Shown here: piece by piece, positions 55,375 to 64,000 of the stretch
How positions within the stretch are numbered: the first letter of the stretch is position 1
How the letters are laid out: each line of letters begins with the position of its first letter
Source of the DNA: Gordonia sediminis
Lineage (GTDB): Bacteria; Actinomycetota; Actinomycetes; Mycobacteriales; Mycobacteriaceae
Reading direction: 5' to 3'
NCBI GenBank assembly: GCA_004193205.1
Contig: RZUM01000001.1
Coordinates: forward strand, 62,001 to 126,000
DNA length: 64,000 nt
Program-made: the position numbers and the translations under genes
Notes under the pieces: model-generated
What the model saw: only the letters and a program-made list of their open reading frames with translations
Told to the model about the DNA's origin: nothing
The model's database searches: none

Positions 55375-56709
55375 TCACCCCTCGCGGCGCATCGCCATCC
55401 CGATCCGCGCCACCATCGCGTCCACCGCGAACCTGGGTTTCACGTTGACGTCGAGCGCGGTCCGACATTCGAGGACCGCCTCCACACACCGCAGCAGCTG
55501 CTCGGGTGAGGCGTACCCGGCCATCGGGACGGTGATGTCGTCAGCCTTGTCCGGATGCATGGGGGTCACCCGGGCGCCCATGGAGACGACGAGCGCATCA
55601 CGGAACAGCGCGGCGAGATCCACCAGCGCCCGGTCGAGGACGTCACGCAAGACCCGGGTGGCGCGGGATTTCTGCCGCTTCTCGAGCTCCTTGAGGGCAC
55701 CGGCGGTCCCGCGCGGTGGACGAGCCGTGCCCTTACCGGTGCCACCGGCACCGAGCGCCGTCTTCATCTCCTCGGTCTCGGCCTCGTCAAGTTGGGCGCT
55801 GAGCGCCTTGGCCGCGTCGTCCGCCGATTTCACGAGCGCTTCGGCGGCCGCGTACGCGGTCGAGTCACGCGTAGCGGCCCGGGCCAGCCCGAGGGCCTGC
55901 TCGCGCTGGGCTCGCGCGGCGTCGTCGGTGGCGAGCCGCTTGGCCCGCCCGATGTGGCCCCCACACACCGCGGCGGCCCACGCCGCCCGGTCCGGCTCGA
56001 TGCCGTCACGGTCGACGAGCACCCGCTCGATGTCGGCGACCGACGGTGTGGTGAGCGCGATGTGCCGGCAACGCGACCGCAGGGTCACCGAGATGTCCTC
56101 CGGGTCGACCGACGGCGCGCACAGCAGGAAGACGGTCCGAGAAGGAGGTTCCTCGACAGCCTTGAGCAACGCGTTCGCCGCCTGCTCGGTCAGCCGGTCG
56201 GCGTCCTCGACGATGACGATCTGCCACCGTCCGGTGCCCGGGCGGCGCGCCGCCGCCTGGACGACGTCGCGCGCCTCGAGCACCGACAGACTCAGGCCCT
56301 GCGGGACGACGTGACGCACGTCGGCATGGGTCTGCGCCATCACCGTCACGCACGCCCGGCACTGTCCGCACCCGACCTCGTCATCGGACTGGCATTGCAG
56401 TGCCGCGGCAAAGCAGGTCGCCGCCACCGAACGTCCACTACCGGGTGGACCGGTGAACAGCCACGCGTGGGTCATCGCGGCCCGGGACAGTCCGCTGAAC
56501 ACCTCGTCGTCGCCGTCGGAGGCCGGATGACCAAACGTGGCGCCGTCGGCCCCGTCGAACATGCGCGGCGCCGAGCCGGTCGAGGTCGCCACCGAACCCA
56601 CGACGCCCTCGTCGAGGCGCGCCGACACCCCCCTCGCAGCCCAGGCGGCCCCCCGCAATTCGTCGGCGACAACTGCCTGTCCGGTCAACCGATCAAAGAC
56701 ATTGGTCAC
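55375..56709 (-). CDS. holB: DNA polymerase III delta' subunit
   Basis: 444 residues. Clamp-loader AAA+ subunit: V-F-D-R-L-T-G-Q at the start, P-loop G-P-P-G-S-G-R-S (Arg in place of Lys, as in delta'), the Cys cluster C-G-Q-C-R-A-C for zinc, V-E-D-A-D-R-L-T-E-Q-A-A-N-A-L-L-K and V-E-E-P-P-S-R-T. The 30-residue insertion after residue 40 contains acidic, low-complexity sequence. GTG 56709 follows the -10 hexamer TAGTCT by six bases. Divergent from the adenylate cyclase as in Rv3644c/Rv3645. Confidence 0.93.
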   Translation of the reverse strand: MTNVFDRLTGQAVVADELRGAAWAARGVSARLDEGVVGSVATSTGSAPRMFDGADGATFGHPASDGDDEVFSGLSRAAMTHAWLFTGPPGSGRSVAATCFAAALQCQSDDEVGCGQCRACVTVMAQTHADVRHVVPQGLSLSVLEARDVVQAAARRPGTGRWQIVIVEDADRLTEQAANALLKAVEEPPSRTVFLLCAPSVDPEDISVTLRSRCRHIALTTPSVADIERVLVDRDGIEPDRAAWAAAVCGGHIGRAKRLATDDAARAQREQALGLARAATRDSTAYAAAEALVKSADDAAKALSAQLDEAETEEMKTALGAGGTGKGTARPPRGTAGALKELEKRQKSRATRVLRDVLDRALVDLAALFRDALVVSMGARVTPMHPDKADDITVPMAGYASPEQLLRCVEAVLECRTALDVNVKPRFAVDAMVARIGMAMRREG

Positions 56710-56715
56710 ACCGAC

Positions 56716-56787
56716 AGACTAATGCCCAGTTCGGACACAACTCGGCCCCGCGTGTGCGTGTAGCAATTGCAAGCAGCCCGCTACCTT
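56716..56787. promoter_or_regulatory. Divergent promoters of holB and adenylate cyclase
   Basis: TAGTCT (minus, 56716-56721) and TACCTT (plus, 56782-56787) each lie six bases before a GTG start codon, the leaderless arrangement. No clear -35 hexamers were found. Confidence 0.4.
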
Positions 56788-56793
56788 TGTTAC

Positions 56794-58374
56794 GTGGTTC
56801 GACGTCGGTCTCAGTGGTCAAAGGGCCTGCACATGGCCCGATGGCTGGCGCATACGCCGTGGCCGATCCTTGCCCTCGACATGCTGCGGGCCAATGTGGT
56901 GGGTGCGCTGTTCACGTTCGCGTTCCTCCGGTTCGGGATGCCGCTGGAGGACTCCATCCGGTTCGACGAGATCACCGCGCTCAACCAGCTCATCTTCGTC
57001 ATCTATCTGGTCGTGTCGATGCTGGTCGGCGCGTTCGCCAGCATCCAGTTGTCACTGCCGGTGCTGGTCTGGCATCGACGCCGCAGCCGACTCGACAACG
57101 AGATCGCCCGTCGCCGCGCGTTGAAGCTGCCGTATCTGCTGTCAGTGGTCAACGCCGCGCTCTGGCTGGTGGGCGGGGTGCTGTTCACACTCGTCAACCT
57201 CTCGGTGTCGAACAAGAACGCGTTCATCGTCGCAATCGCCAGCGCGATCGGCGCCCTGGTCACGTGCGTGCTCTCCTACATGCAGGCGGAGAAGGTCCTA
57301 CGGCCGATCACGGTCGCAGCGATGGCCAACAACCCGGGCGTCGCGGTGGCGCCGACCGTCACCACTCGGATCGCCGTGTTCTGGGTCATCAGCGTGGTGG
57401 CGCCACTCGCGGTGATCATCGGATTGATCACCCTGCAGAGATTCGGCTGGATCGCCACCGATCCCGCGGGCCTGCAGCGACCCATCCTGTGGATGTCGGG
57501 TGCCGCGCTCGCGTTCAGCGTCATCGCGATCGTCCGGGTGGTGGCCGCGATCAACGACCCGATCAAACAACTGCGGCGGGCACAGGGCCAGGTCAGTGCC
57601 GGCAACCTGAATGTCGCGGTGAAGATCTACGACGGCAGCGACCTCGGCCTGTTGCAGGCGGGGTTCAACGACATGGTCTCCGACCTGCGTGAGCGCCAGG
57701 AACTGCGCAACCTGTTCGGCCGCTACGTGGGTGAGGATGTCGCGCGCCGGGCGATCGAGGAGGGCACCGAACTCGGCGGCGAGGAACGCTATGTCGGCGT
57801 GCTGTTCGTCGACATCGTCGGATCCACCCGCCTCGCGGTCAACCGGCCGCCCCGTCACGTGGTCGAACTGCTCAACGAGTTCTTCCGGGTGGTCGTCGCC
57901 GTCGTCGGGCGGCACGGCGGCTTCGTCAACAAGTTCCAGGGTGACGCGGCGCTGGCCATCTTCGGTGCGCCGCTGGATCTGGAGGATTTCGCCGGTCGTG
58001 CGCTGGCGTCGGCGCGCGAACTGCGCAGCGAGCTGTATCGCACGCTCGGCGACACCGACATCGGGATCGGGGTCTCGGCCGGTAAGGCCATTGCCGGCCA
58101 CATCGGCTCGGAGCAGCGGCTCGAGTACACCGTCATCGGCGACCCCGTCAACGAGGCCGCCCGACTCACCGAGCTCGCCAAGGACGAACCCGCACGCGTG
58201 CTCGGGTCCGCCCGTGCGGTCTTCCTGGCCTCCCAGGCCGAGGCGGAGAACTGGGAGATCGGCGAGGGCGTCGAACTACGCGGCCGCGGAATCGAGACGC
58301 TGCTCGCGCGTCCGCACTTCGGCCGGATGGGTGTGGATGTAACGGGCGGTGGCCTCGATACGCCCCTCGCCTAG
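56794..58374 (+). CDS. Membrane adenylate cyclase with HAMP domain
   Basis: 526 residues. Six hydrophobic helices (residues about 20-260), a HAMP linker (I-N-D-P-I-K-Q-L-R-R-A-Q-G-Q-V) and a C-terminal class III cyclase domain: F-V-D-I-V-G-S-T metal Asp near residue 340, N-K-F-Q-G-D-A-A-L-A-I-F with substrate Lys and second Asp, and G-D-P-V-N-E-A-A-R-L for the transition-state residues. It is the counterpart of M. tuberculosis Rv3645, linked to cAMP production and fatty-acid responses. GTG 56794 is preferred by promoter spacing; ATG 56833 is an alternative. Convergent with topA. Confidence 0.92.
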   Translation: MVRRRSQWSKGLHMARWLAHTPWPILALDMLRANVVGALFTFAFLRFGMPLEDSIRFDEITALNQLIFVIYLVVSMLVGAFASIQLSLPVLVWHRRRSRLDNEIARRRALKLPYLLSVVNAALWLVGGVLFTLVNLSVSNKNAFIVAIASAIGALVTCVLSYMQAEKVLRPITVAAMANNPGVAVAPTVTTRIAVFWVISVVAPLAVIIGLITLQRFGWIATDPAGLQRPILWMSGAALAFSVIAIVRVVAAINDPIKQLRRAQGQVSAGNLNVAVKIYDGSDLGLLQAGFNDMVSDLRERQELRNLFGRYVGEDVARRAIEEGTELGGEERYVGVLFVDIVGSTRLAVNRPPRHVVELLNEFFRVVVAVVGRHGGFVNKFQGDAALAIFGAPLDLEDFAGRALASARELRSELYRTLGDTDIGIGVSAGKAIAGHIGSEQRLEYTVIGDPVNEAARLTELAKDEPARVLGSARAVFLASQAEAENWEIGEGVELRGRGIETLLARPHFGRMGVDVTGGGLDTPLA

Positions 58375-58380
58375 CGGCTC

Positions 58381-58530
58381 GGAGCTACTCGACCAGCAGA
58401 AAGGCGGCTCGGCGCGGCTCGACCAGCGGAAAGGCGGCTCGGCGCGGCTCGACCAGCGGAAAGGCGGCTCGGCGCGGCTCGACCAGCGGAAAGGCGGCTC
58501 GGAGCTACTCGACCAGCGCAGGGGCGACCC
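58381..58530. repeat. 30-bp minisatellite, five units
   Basis: Three central units (58411-58440, 58441-58470, 58471-58500) are identical and begin GGCGCGGCTCGACCAGCGGA. The flanking units at 58381-58410 and 58501-58530 start GGAGCTACTCGACCAGC and differ at several bases. The array lies between the convergent cyclase and topA stops, and is open on both strands because its period is a multiple of three. Confidence 0.92.
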
Positions 58531-58550
58531 CACCAACGGAGGGGAGGCGA

Positions 58551-61547
58551 TCAGTCGGCCGACTTCTTGGCCGCGGTCTTCTTCGCGGTCGTCTTCTTGG
58601 CCGCCGTCTTCTTCGCCGCTGTCTTCTTCGCCGGGGCCTTCTTGGCCGCAGCCTTCTTGGCCGTCTTCTTGGCGGGACCGCGCGCACGACGATCTGCCAA
58701 GAGCTCCATCGCCCGCTCGGGGGTGATGGTCGCGACCTCGTCGCCCTTGCGCAGGCTGGCGTTGGTCTCGCCGTCGGTGACGTACGGGCCGAATCGGCCG
58801 TCCTTGATCACCATCGGCTTCTCGCTGACCGAGTCGTTGCCCAGCTCACGCAGCGGCGGCGCGGCGGCCTGCCGGCCCCGGCGCTTGGGCTCGGCGTAGA
58901 TTTTGAGTGCCTCGTCGAGCGTGATGTCGAAGAGCTGGTCCTCGCTGGCCAGCGACCGCGAGTCGGTGCCCTTCTTCAGGTAGGGACCGTAGCGCCCGTT
59001 CTGCGCGGTGATCTCGTCGCCCGACTCCGGGTCGACGCCGACGACGCGCGGCAGCGACAGCAGCTTGAGCGCGTCTTCGAGCGACACCGTGGAGATGTCC
59101 ATCGTCTTGAACAGCGATCCCGTCCGGGGCTTCGGGCCGGCCTTCTTCGCGGCCTTTTTCGCGGTCTTCTTGGCCGTCTTGGCTGCCGTCTTCGTCGCGG
59201 CGCCGCCTCCGGAGGTGTCGTCGTCGAGCGGGATGATCCCGTCCGCTCCACCGTCACGCGGCGTGGGCCCGGCCGGCACCGTCGCCGGTGCGCTGCCATC
59301 CCCGTCCTCGTCCTCACCCTCGTCCGACGGCAGGATCTCGGTCACGTACGGGCCGAAGCGACCCTCCTTGGCGACGATCTCGTGGCCGGTGACCGGGTCG
59401 AAGCCCAGCGAGCGGCCTTCCTGGGGCGTGGCGAACAGCTTCTCCGCCACGGCCAGGGTCAGTTCGTCCGGCGTGATGTCGGCGGGCAGGTTGGCGCGCT
59501 GCAGATCGGGCTCGGCGTCGGGGCCGGCAACGTTGCGTTCCAGGTAGGGTCCGTAACGCCCGACCCGTACGAAGACCGGACGGCCCGCCTCGTCGTCGAA
59601 CAGGCGGATCGAGTTGACCTCGCGGGCGTCGATCTCCTCCAGGTTCACGCCCACGAGCTTCTTGAGACCGCCGTACTTGGCGATGGCGGACTTCGCGCTG
59701 TCGGAGCCGTCGGCGTCGGCGCTGTCACCGAAATAGAACTCCGAGAGCCAGCGGGTGCGGTCCTCGGCACCGGCGGCGATCTGGTCGAGGTCGTCCTCGA
59801 GGGTGGCGGTGAAGTCGTAGTCGACGAGGCTGTGGAAGTAGGCCTCCAGCAGTCCGACGACGGCGAACGCGATCCACGACGGGACCAGTGCGTTGCCCTT
59901 CTTCACCACGTAGCCGCGGTCCTGGATGGTGCCGATGATCGAGGCATAGGTCGACGGCCGGCCGATGCCCAGTTCCTCGAGCACCTTGACCAGCGAGGCC
60001 TCGGTGAAACGCGCGGGCGGGTTCGTCGAGTGGCCGTCGGCGGTCAGCTCGGTCGCGGTCAGCGACTGTCCCTCGGCGAGCCGCGGCAGACGGGTCTCCT
60101 CGTCGTCGGCCTGACCACCGGTCTGGTCATCGACGGTCTCCACGTAGGCCGACAGGAAGCCCGGGAACGTGATGGTGCGGCCCGACGCGGCGAACGTGCA
60201 GCGCTCCCCGGACGCGGCGGTGCCGCTGATCCGCACGCTCATCGTCGTGCCCTTGGCGTCGGCCATCTGCGACGCGACGGTGCGCTGCCAGATCAGCTCG
60301 TAGAGCCGGAACTCGTCGGTCTCGAGCTGCCCGGCCACCTGACCGGGCGTGCGGAACGTCTCACCGGCCGGACGGATGGCCTCGTGGGCCTCCTGCGCGT
60401 TCTTGACCTTGCGGTTGTACTGCCGCGGGGTCGGGTGGACGAACGACTCGCCGTAGAGCTCCCGGGCCTGTGCCCGCGCGGCGTTGATGGCCGACTCGCT
60501 CAGCGTGGTCGAGTCGGTACGCATGTAGGTGATGTAGCCGTTCTCGTACAGCCGCTGCGCGATCCGCATCGTGCGGTCGGAGGAGAAGCGCAGCTTGCGG
60601 CCGGCCTCCTGCTGCAGCGTCGAGGTCATGAACGGCGCATACGGGCGACGGGTGTAGGGCTTCTCCTCGACGGAGGTGACCGTCATCGCCGCACCCCGCA
60701 GCGACTCCGCCAAAGCGGTCGCGCGGGAGCCGTCGAGCACGACGACACCGTCGGCGCGTTTCAGTCCGCCCCGGGAGTCGAAATCCCGGCCGGTGGCCAC
60801 GCGGGCGTCGTCGACGGACACCAGGCGCGCACCGAACGTCGGGGGACCGGATTTGGCGTCACTGCCCGCACCGGCGTCCATCGTCGCCGCGATGTCCCAG
60901 TACTCGGCGGACACGAATGCCATCCGCTCACGCTCGCGATCGACGATGATGCGGGTCGCCACCGACTGCACACGGCCCGCCGACAGCTTCGGCATGACCT
61001 TCTTCCACAGCACCGGAGACACCTCGTAGCCGTACAGGCGGTCCAGGATACGGCGGGTTTCCTGGGCGTCGACCAGGTCGATGTCGAGGTCGCGGGGATT
61101 GTCGGCGGCGGCCCGGATGGCCGGTTCGGTGATCTCGTGGAACACCATCCGCTTGACCGGGATCTTCGGCTTGAGGGTTTCGAGCAGGTGCCAGGCGATC
61201 GCCTCGCCCTCGCGGTCACCGTCGGTGGCGAGGTAGAGCTCGTCGACGTCGCGCATCAGCGTCTTGAGTTCGGAGACTGTCGACTTCTTGTCGGCGGAGA
61301 CCACGTAGAGCGGCTCGAAGTTGTCGTCGACGTTGACCCCGAGGCGCGCCCATGGCTGCCCCTTGTATTTGGCGGGGACGTCGGCAGCACCGCGCGGAAG
61401 GTCACGGATGTGGCCGCGCGAGGATTCCACGACGTAGTTCGACCCGAGGTATCCCGCGATCTTGCGGGCCTTGGTCGGCGACTCGACGATGACCAATCGT
61501 CGGATCGGGCTCCCCGTCGCGGGAGATGCGGTGCTGGTATCGGCCAC
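58551..61547 (-). CDS. topA: DNA topoisomerase I
   Basis: 998 residues of type IA topoisomerase. Toprim domain at the start (V-I-V-E-S-P-T-K-A-R-K-I), catalytic Tyr341 in Y-I-T-Y-M-R-T-D-S, and four repeats of the actinobacterial C-terminal domain (each with x-F-G-P-Y-V/L). Zinc fingers are absent, as in mycobacteria. The tail is a Lys/Ala-rich stretch (K-K-T-A-A-K-K and variants) of about 40 residues that should bind DNA non-specifically and aid processivity. GTG 61547 is the start. Confidence 0.97.
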   Translation of the reverse strand: MADTSTASPATGSPIRRLVIVESPTKARKIAGYLGSNYVVESSRGHIRDLPRGAADVPAKYKGQPWARLGVNVDDNFEPLYVVSADKKSTVSELKTLMRDVDELYLATDGDREGEAIAWHLLETLKPKIPVKRMVFHEITEPAIRAAADNPRDLDIDLVDAQETRRILDRLYGYEVSPVLWKKVMPKLSAGRVQSVATRIIVDRERERMAFVSAEYWDIAATMDAGAGSDAKSGPPTFGARLVSVDDARVATGRDFDSRGGLKRADGVVVLDGSRATALAESLRGAAMTVTSVEEKPYTRRPYAPFMTSTLQQEAGRKLRFSSDRTMRIAQRLYENGYITYMRTDSTTLSESAINAARAQARELYGESFVHPTPRQYNRKVKNAQEAHEAIRPAGETFRTPGQVAGQLETDEFRLYELIWQRTVASQMADAKGTTMSVRISGTAASGERCTFAASGRTITFPGFLSAYVETVDDQTGGQADDEETRLPRLAEGQSLTATELTADGHSTNPPARFTEASLVKVLEELGIGRPSTYASIIGTIQDRGYVVKKGNALVPSWIAFAVVGLLEAYFHSLVDYDFTATLEDDLDQIAAGAEDRTRWLSEFYFGDSADADGSDSAKSAIAKYGGLKKLVGVNLEEIDAREVNSIRLFDDEAGRPVFVRVGRYGPYLERNVAGPDAEPDLQRANLPADITPDELTLAVAEKLFATPQEGRSLGFDPVTGHEIVAKEGRFGPYVTEILPSDEGEDEDGDGSAPATVPAGPTPRDGGADGIIPLDDDTSGGGAATKTAAKTAKKTAKKAAKKAGPKPRTGSLFKTMDISTVSLEDALKLLSLPRVVGVDPESGDEITAQNGRYGPYLKKGTDSRSLASEDQLFDITLDEALKIYAEPKRRGRQAAAPPLRELGNDSVSEKPMVIKDGRFGPYVTDGETNASLRKGDEVATITPERAMELLADRRARGPAKKTAKKAAAKKAPAKKTAAKKTAAKKTTAKKTAAKKSAD

Positions 61548-61709
61548 CGGGCGTCCTTACTTCACAGTCTGAGGTCCTGAGCGTTTGTACCTTATATACA
61601 GCGTCATTTGCACACTCGGATTCCCATGACAGACCCGAAGTGTGACGGATTGCGCACACCGCAACCGGAGGCGAGGCGGAAAACCCCTGGTCCGGGGGCT
61701 GGTGGTGGG

Positions 61710-62297
61710 TCAGAAGCCGACGACGACCGGCCAGTGTTCGGCGGCGCCGGGGACCGCGGGCGGATCGCCGACGTACTCGAGCAGATGCGTCAGCCGACGC
61801 TTACCGGCGACCCGCAGCGCAGGGGCCTTACCGCGGGTGCCGACCAGGGTCGGCGCGACCCCCACCCGCATCAGTGCGGTCGCCAGCGCGGCGTGCATCT
61901 CCGGGGCGTGGGCGTCGAGCCCGAGCAGGTAGCGATCCTCGTCGCGCTCTCCGGCGGCGATCGTCCACAGGCGCAGGGCGCGCGGCGAGGGAACCCAACC
62001 GGCGGGCATCGCCTTCACCGCACCGGCCAACCACCGTCGATGCAGTTCATCGAACGCGTGACTGGGTGCGGTCCGGGCGATCGGACTGCCCTCGTCGGAG
62101 AAGACGATCTCGGCGTCGACACCGGTGGCCGAGATCTCCTCGACGAGGGCCACGGCGCGCCACTCCTGCGCGACGACCACCGAGACCCGCGTACCAGAAT
62201 CGGAGCGAGCCGCCTGGCCGTGTGTGGCCAGAAGGCCCTCGAGGTCCTCGTACGCGGGCTGGGCGATCTGCGCGGAGAAGAACGACAGCTGACCCAT
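61710..62297 (-). CDS. Conserved protein next to topA (Rv3647c-like)
   Basis: 195 residues, no assigned function. Counterpart of M. tuberculosis Rv3647c by position between topA and cspA. The N-terminal Q-L-S-F-F-S-A-Q is typical; there are no membrane helices. It is soluble, with alternating helices and strands and a conserved-looking W-R-A-V-A-L-V-E-E and D-E-L-H-R-R-W-L segment. Conservation of the neighbourhood suggests a role linked to topology or cold adaptation, but nothing in the sequence shows one. Confidence 0.75.
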   Translation of the reverse strand: MGQLSFFSAQIAQPAYEDLEGLLATHGQAARSDSGTRVSVVVAQEWRAVALVEEISATGVDAEIVFSDEGSPIARTAPSHAFDELHRRWLAGAVKAMPAGWVPSPRALRLWTIAAGERDEDRYLLGLDAHAPEMHAALATALMRVGVAPTLVGTRGKAPALRVAGKRRLTHLLEYVGDPPAVPGAAEHWPVVVGF

Positions 62298-62387
62298 ACA
62301 CCGAGGTTACTGCCTGACCCCGCCACCGCGTCCGCTGCACGCGCCGCCGTGTCCGCGGCACGCACCGAGAAGCACCGCCCGAAAGAA

Positions 62388-62422
62388 CCGCTCCCGGCCA
62401 CCTTGTCGGTGACCGGGAGCGG
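62388..62422 (-). terminator. Terminator after cspA
   Basis: Perfect ten-base arms CCGCTCCCGG and CCGGGAGCGG are separated by 15 bases, 36 bases past the cspA stop. The stem is GC-rich and not followed by a T run. Confidence 0.6.
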
Positions 62423-62457
62423 CTTCGCTCAAGTCTGCTGTCGCAGCTTGGTAAGTC

Positions 62458-62661
62458 CTAGACGGCGCGGACGCCGGTGGCCTGCGGGCCCTTGGTGCCC
62501 TGGCCGACCTCGAACTCGACGCGCTGGTTCTCCTCGAGGGTCCGGAACCCCGTGCCCTGGATCTCGGAGTAGTGGACGAACACGTCGTCGGACCCCTCAT
62601 CAGGCGCGATGAAGCCGAAGCCCTTTTCCGCGTTGAACCACTTCACAGTCCCCTGTGCCAT
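62458..62661 (-). CDS. cspA: Cold shock protein
   Basis: 67 residues, an OB-fold RNA/DNA-binding protein with both RNP motifs: K-G-F-G-F-I-A near residue 13 and V-F-V-H-Y-S-E-I near 27. It is identical in plan to M. tuberculosis CspA (Rv3648c). The start at 62661 matches the family N terminus M-A-Q-G-T-V-K-W-F; an in-frame start at 62811 would add 50 residues of no family character. The leader is long (see next entry). Confidence 0.97.
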   Translation of the reverse strand: MAQGTVKWFNAEKGFGFIAPDEGSDDVFVHYSEIQGTGFRTLEENQRVEFEVGQGTKGPQATGVRAV

Positions 62662-62995
62662 TCCTGCATTCCTTTTCATACATTCCAACTGACTCGACAC
62701 GAGGGTCTCGTGTCGCGGTCGGTTCCGACCGCCATACCTCGTTGGACCCCGCGGACTACCCCGCCAAACCGTTCTCAGTACCGCGGACACAACACGATCT
62801 CGCCGATCCACCGGATGTCCCGGAGCCCTGCGAAAGCTGCGACCGCCACTAAGTCAATCATGTTCGGCCGACATCCGATAGTCGCCCCAACCAAACTGGG
62901 TAAAATGCCACCAGTCTTCAGCGCACGGACATCCCCCAGTAACATCGGAGGACGCGTCGGCGAGGGCCGCCGACCCATTCTTGAGATCGATAATC
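62662..62995. other. 334-bp region between cspA and the helicase gene
   Basis: No gene could be supported here. It should hold the long 5' untranslated leader typical of cold-shock genes on the minus strand and the helicase promoter on the plus strand. AAGGA on the minus strand lies close before the cspA start. GATAAT at 62990-62995 directly abuts the helicase ATG, too close for a -10 box; no other clear promoter was seen. Confidence 0.4.
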
Positions 62996-64000
62996 ATGCG
63001 TGAACCCACCTTCGGGACCGAGCTCCTGCACCGCAGCATGGCCGGCACCGACACCGACTCCTCCTGTCTCACCCATCTCTCGGTAATAGGTTCGCGGACA
63101 GCGACTTTCGTCGAGTGGCCGGAGTGGGTGCCGGCAGACCTGGTGGCCGCCTTCAAAGAATCCGGAATCGACCGCCCCTGGACACATCAGGCAGCTGCGG
63201 CCGACCTCCTTTATCACAGAAAGCACGTCGCCCTGTGCACCGGGACTGCCTCCGGAAAATCACTTGCCTATCAGATGCCGATCCTGTCCACACTGATGAA
63301 GGATCCGAATTCCACCGCGCTCTATCTCTCGCCGACCAAGGCGCTGGGGGCCGATCAGATCCGTTCGCTGACTTCGCTACTCAGCGGACACCGGGAGTTC
63401 ACCCATCTGCAGCCCTGCGCATATGACGGGGACACCGACGTGGAGATCCGCCACTGGGCCCGGGCACACTCGCGCTGGATCTTCACCAATCCCGATATGC
63501 TGCACATCGGCATCCTCGCCGGGCACGCCCGGTGGCGGCACTTCTTCCGACATCTGCGCTATATCGTCGTCGACGAATGTCACCACTATCGCGGGGTGTT
63601 CGGCTCGCATACGGCGCTGGTACTGCGTCGCCTCCTTCGGATCGCCCGGTCGGCCGGCGCCGATCCGACGGTGATCGGGACCAGCGCCACGATGGCAGAA
63701 CCCGCAGATGCGTTGACCCGCTTGATCGGTGAACCCGCGGTCGGCGTTGTCGAGGACGGATCACCGCGAGGGGAACGGACCGTGGCGCTGTGGGAGCCCG
63801 ACTTCCTGCCGGCGGTGACCGGAGAGCACGGCGCGCCGGTCCGACGATCCGCGGGTGCCGAATCCGCTCGGCTGCTCGCCGATTTCGTGGTCGAGGGCGC
63901 GCGGACGCTCTGTTTCCTGCGCAGCCGACGCGGGGTCGAGCTCACCGCCCGCCAGGCGCGTCATCTGCTCGCTCAGAGCGCACCGGAACTCGTCGACCGG
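62996..64000 (+). CDS. DEAD/DEAH-box helicase (Rv3649-like), N-terminal part
   Basis: The frame is open to the last base, so only 335 codons are visible. The P-loop is C-T-G-T-A-S-G-K-S-L-A-Y-Q near residue 81, the TKAL motif L-S-P-T-K-A-L-G follows, motif II is V-V-D-E-C-H-H-Y (DECH instead of DEAH), and motif III is G-T-S-A-T-M. This matches the YprA/MrfA-type helicases (usually about 770 residues with a DUF1998 domain), proposed in DNA repair. ATG 62996 gives the F-G-T-E-L-L N terminus shared with M. tuberculosis Rv3649. Confidence 0.9.
   Translation, partial: MREPTFGTELLHRSMAGTDTDSSCLTHLSVIGSRTATFVEWPEWVPADLVAAFKESGIDRPWTHQAAAADLLYHRKHVALCTGTASGKSLAYQMPILSTLMKDPNSTALYLSPTKALGADQIRSLTSLLSGHREFTHLQPCAYDGDTDVEIRHWARAHSRWIFTNPDMLHIGILAGHARWRHFFRHLRYIVVDECHHYRGVFGSHTALVLRRLLRIARSAGADPTVIGTSATMAEPADALTRLIGEPAVGVVEDGSPRGERTVALWEPDFLPAVTGEHGAPVRRSAGAESARLLADFVVEGARTLCFLRSRRGVELTARQARHLLAQSAPELVDR

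Noticed and set aside
58349-58726. A 125-codon plus-strand frame built from the 30-bp repeats (G-G-S-A-R-L-D-Q-R-K units)
   Set aside because: It is open because the repeat length is a multiple of three, overlaps the end of topA in antisense, starts inside the cyclase gene and has no ribosome binding site.
59382-61580. A 732-codon plus-strand frame opposite topA
   Set aside because: topA is unmistakable on the minus strand; the opposite frame has no motifs and is open only through codon bias.

Overview
The window is high-GC actinobacterial DNA from the order Mycobacteriales, most likely Gordonia or a close relative. Two blocks keep the Mycobacterium tuberculosis gene order, compared from memory. 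One is thiG-thiS-thiO-thiE-mutT3-glnX-glnH-pknG-ackA-pta ... fgd1 (Rv0417 to Rv0407, read inverted). The other is holB-adenylate cyclase-topA-small protein-cspA-helicase (Rv3644c to Rv3649). Many genes appear leaderless: a TANNNT -10 hexamer lies 6 to 10 bases before the start codon, as is common in this order.

Layout. 1-4.7 kb: the end of an MpaB-type oxygenase, a thiamine locus under a TPP riboswitch, a stand-alone LeuA regulatory-domain gene behind a leucine-type attenuator, and MutT3. 4.8-13.6 kb: the GlnX-GlnH-PknG amino-acid sensing and kinase operon, convergent with pta-ackA. 13.6-21.4 kb: an AgpS-like flavoenzyme with a TetR regulator, a secreted protein, Fgd1, an ABC exporter, a PPOX-type F420 protein and an esterase. 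21.7-25.6 kb: a 1296-residue Pls/PosA-type membrane peptide synthetase. 25.6-30.8 kb: DoxX, an M1 metallopeptidase and a polysaccharide cluster (flippase, two GT2 enzymes, DUF2304). 30.8-33.5 kb: repeat-rich DNA, then an EXLDI regulator with a DrrAB-type exporter. 33.5-40.2 kb: rmlC-rmlA / rmlB, a hydrolase, galE and a large DUF6541 membrane protein, all pointing to cell-envelope sugar metabolism. 40.2-43.6 kb: GntR-MFS and malic enzyme. 43.7-44.7 kb: an AbiEi/DUF559-type gene bracketed by two related perfect or near-perfect palindromes, the best candidate here for an undescribed mobile unit. 44.8-50.7 kb: small metabolic and regulatory genes, tRNA-Thr, catalase and a secreted hydrolase. 50.8-55.3 kb: LysR and a four-gene ABC importer. 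55.4-64 kb: the conserved holB-to-helicase block, with the helicase running off the right edge.

The regulatory DNA is the richest part of the window: a TPP riboswitch, a classical transcription attenuator, an operator placed inside a promoter spacer, two minisatellites and the paired palindromes. Coding functions are mostly recognisable housekeeping or accessory families. Comparisons with named proteins and known codes are from memory and were not searched.
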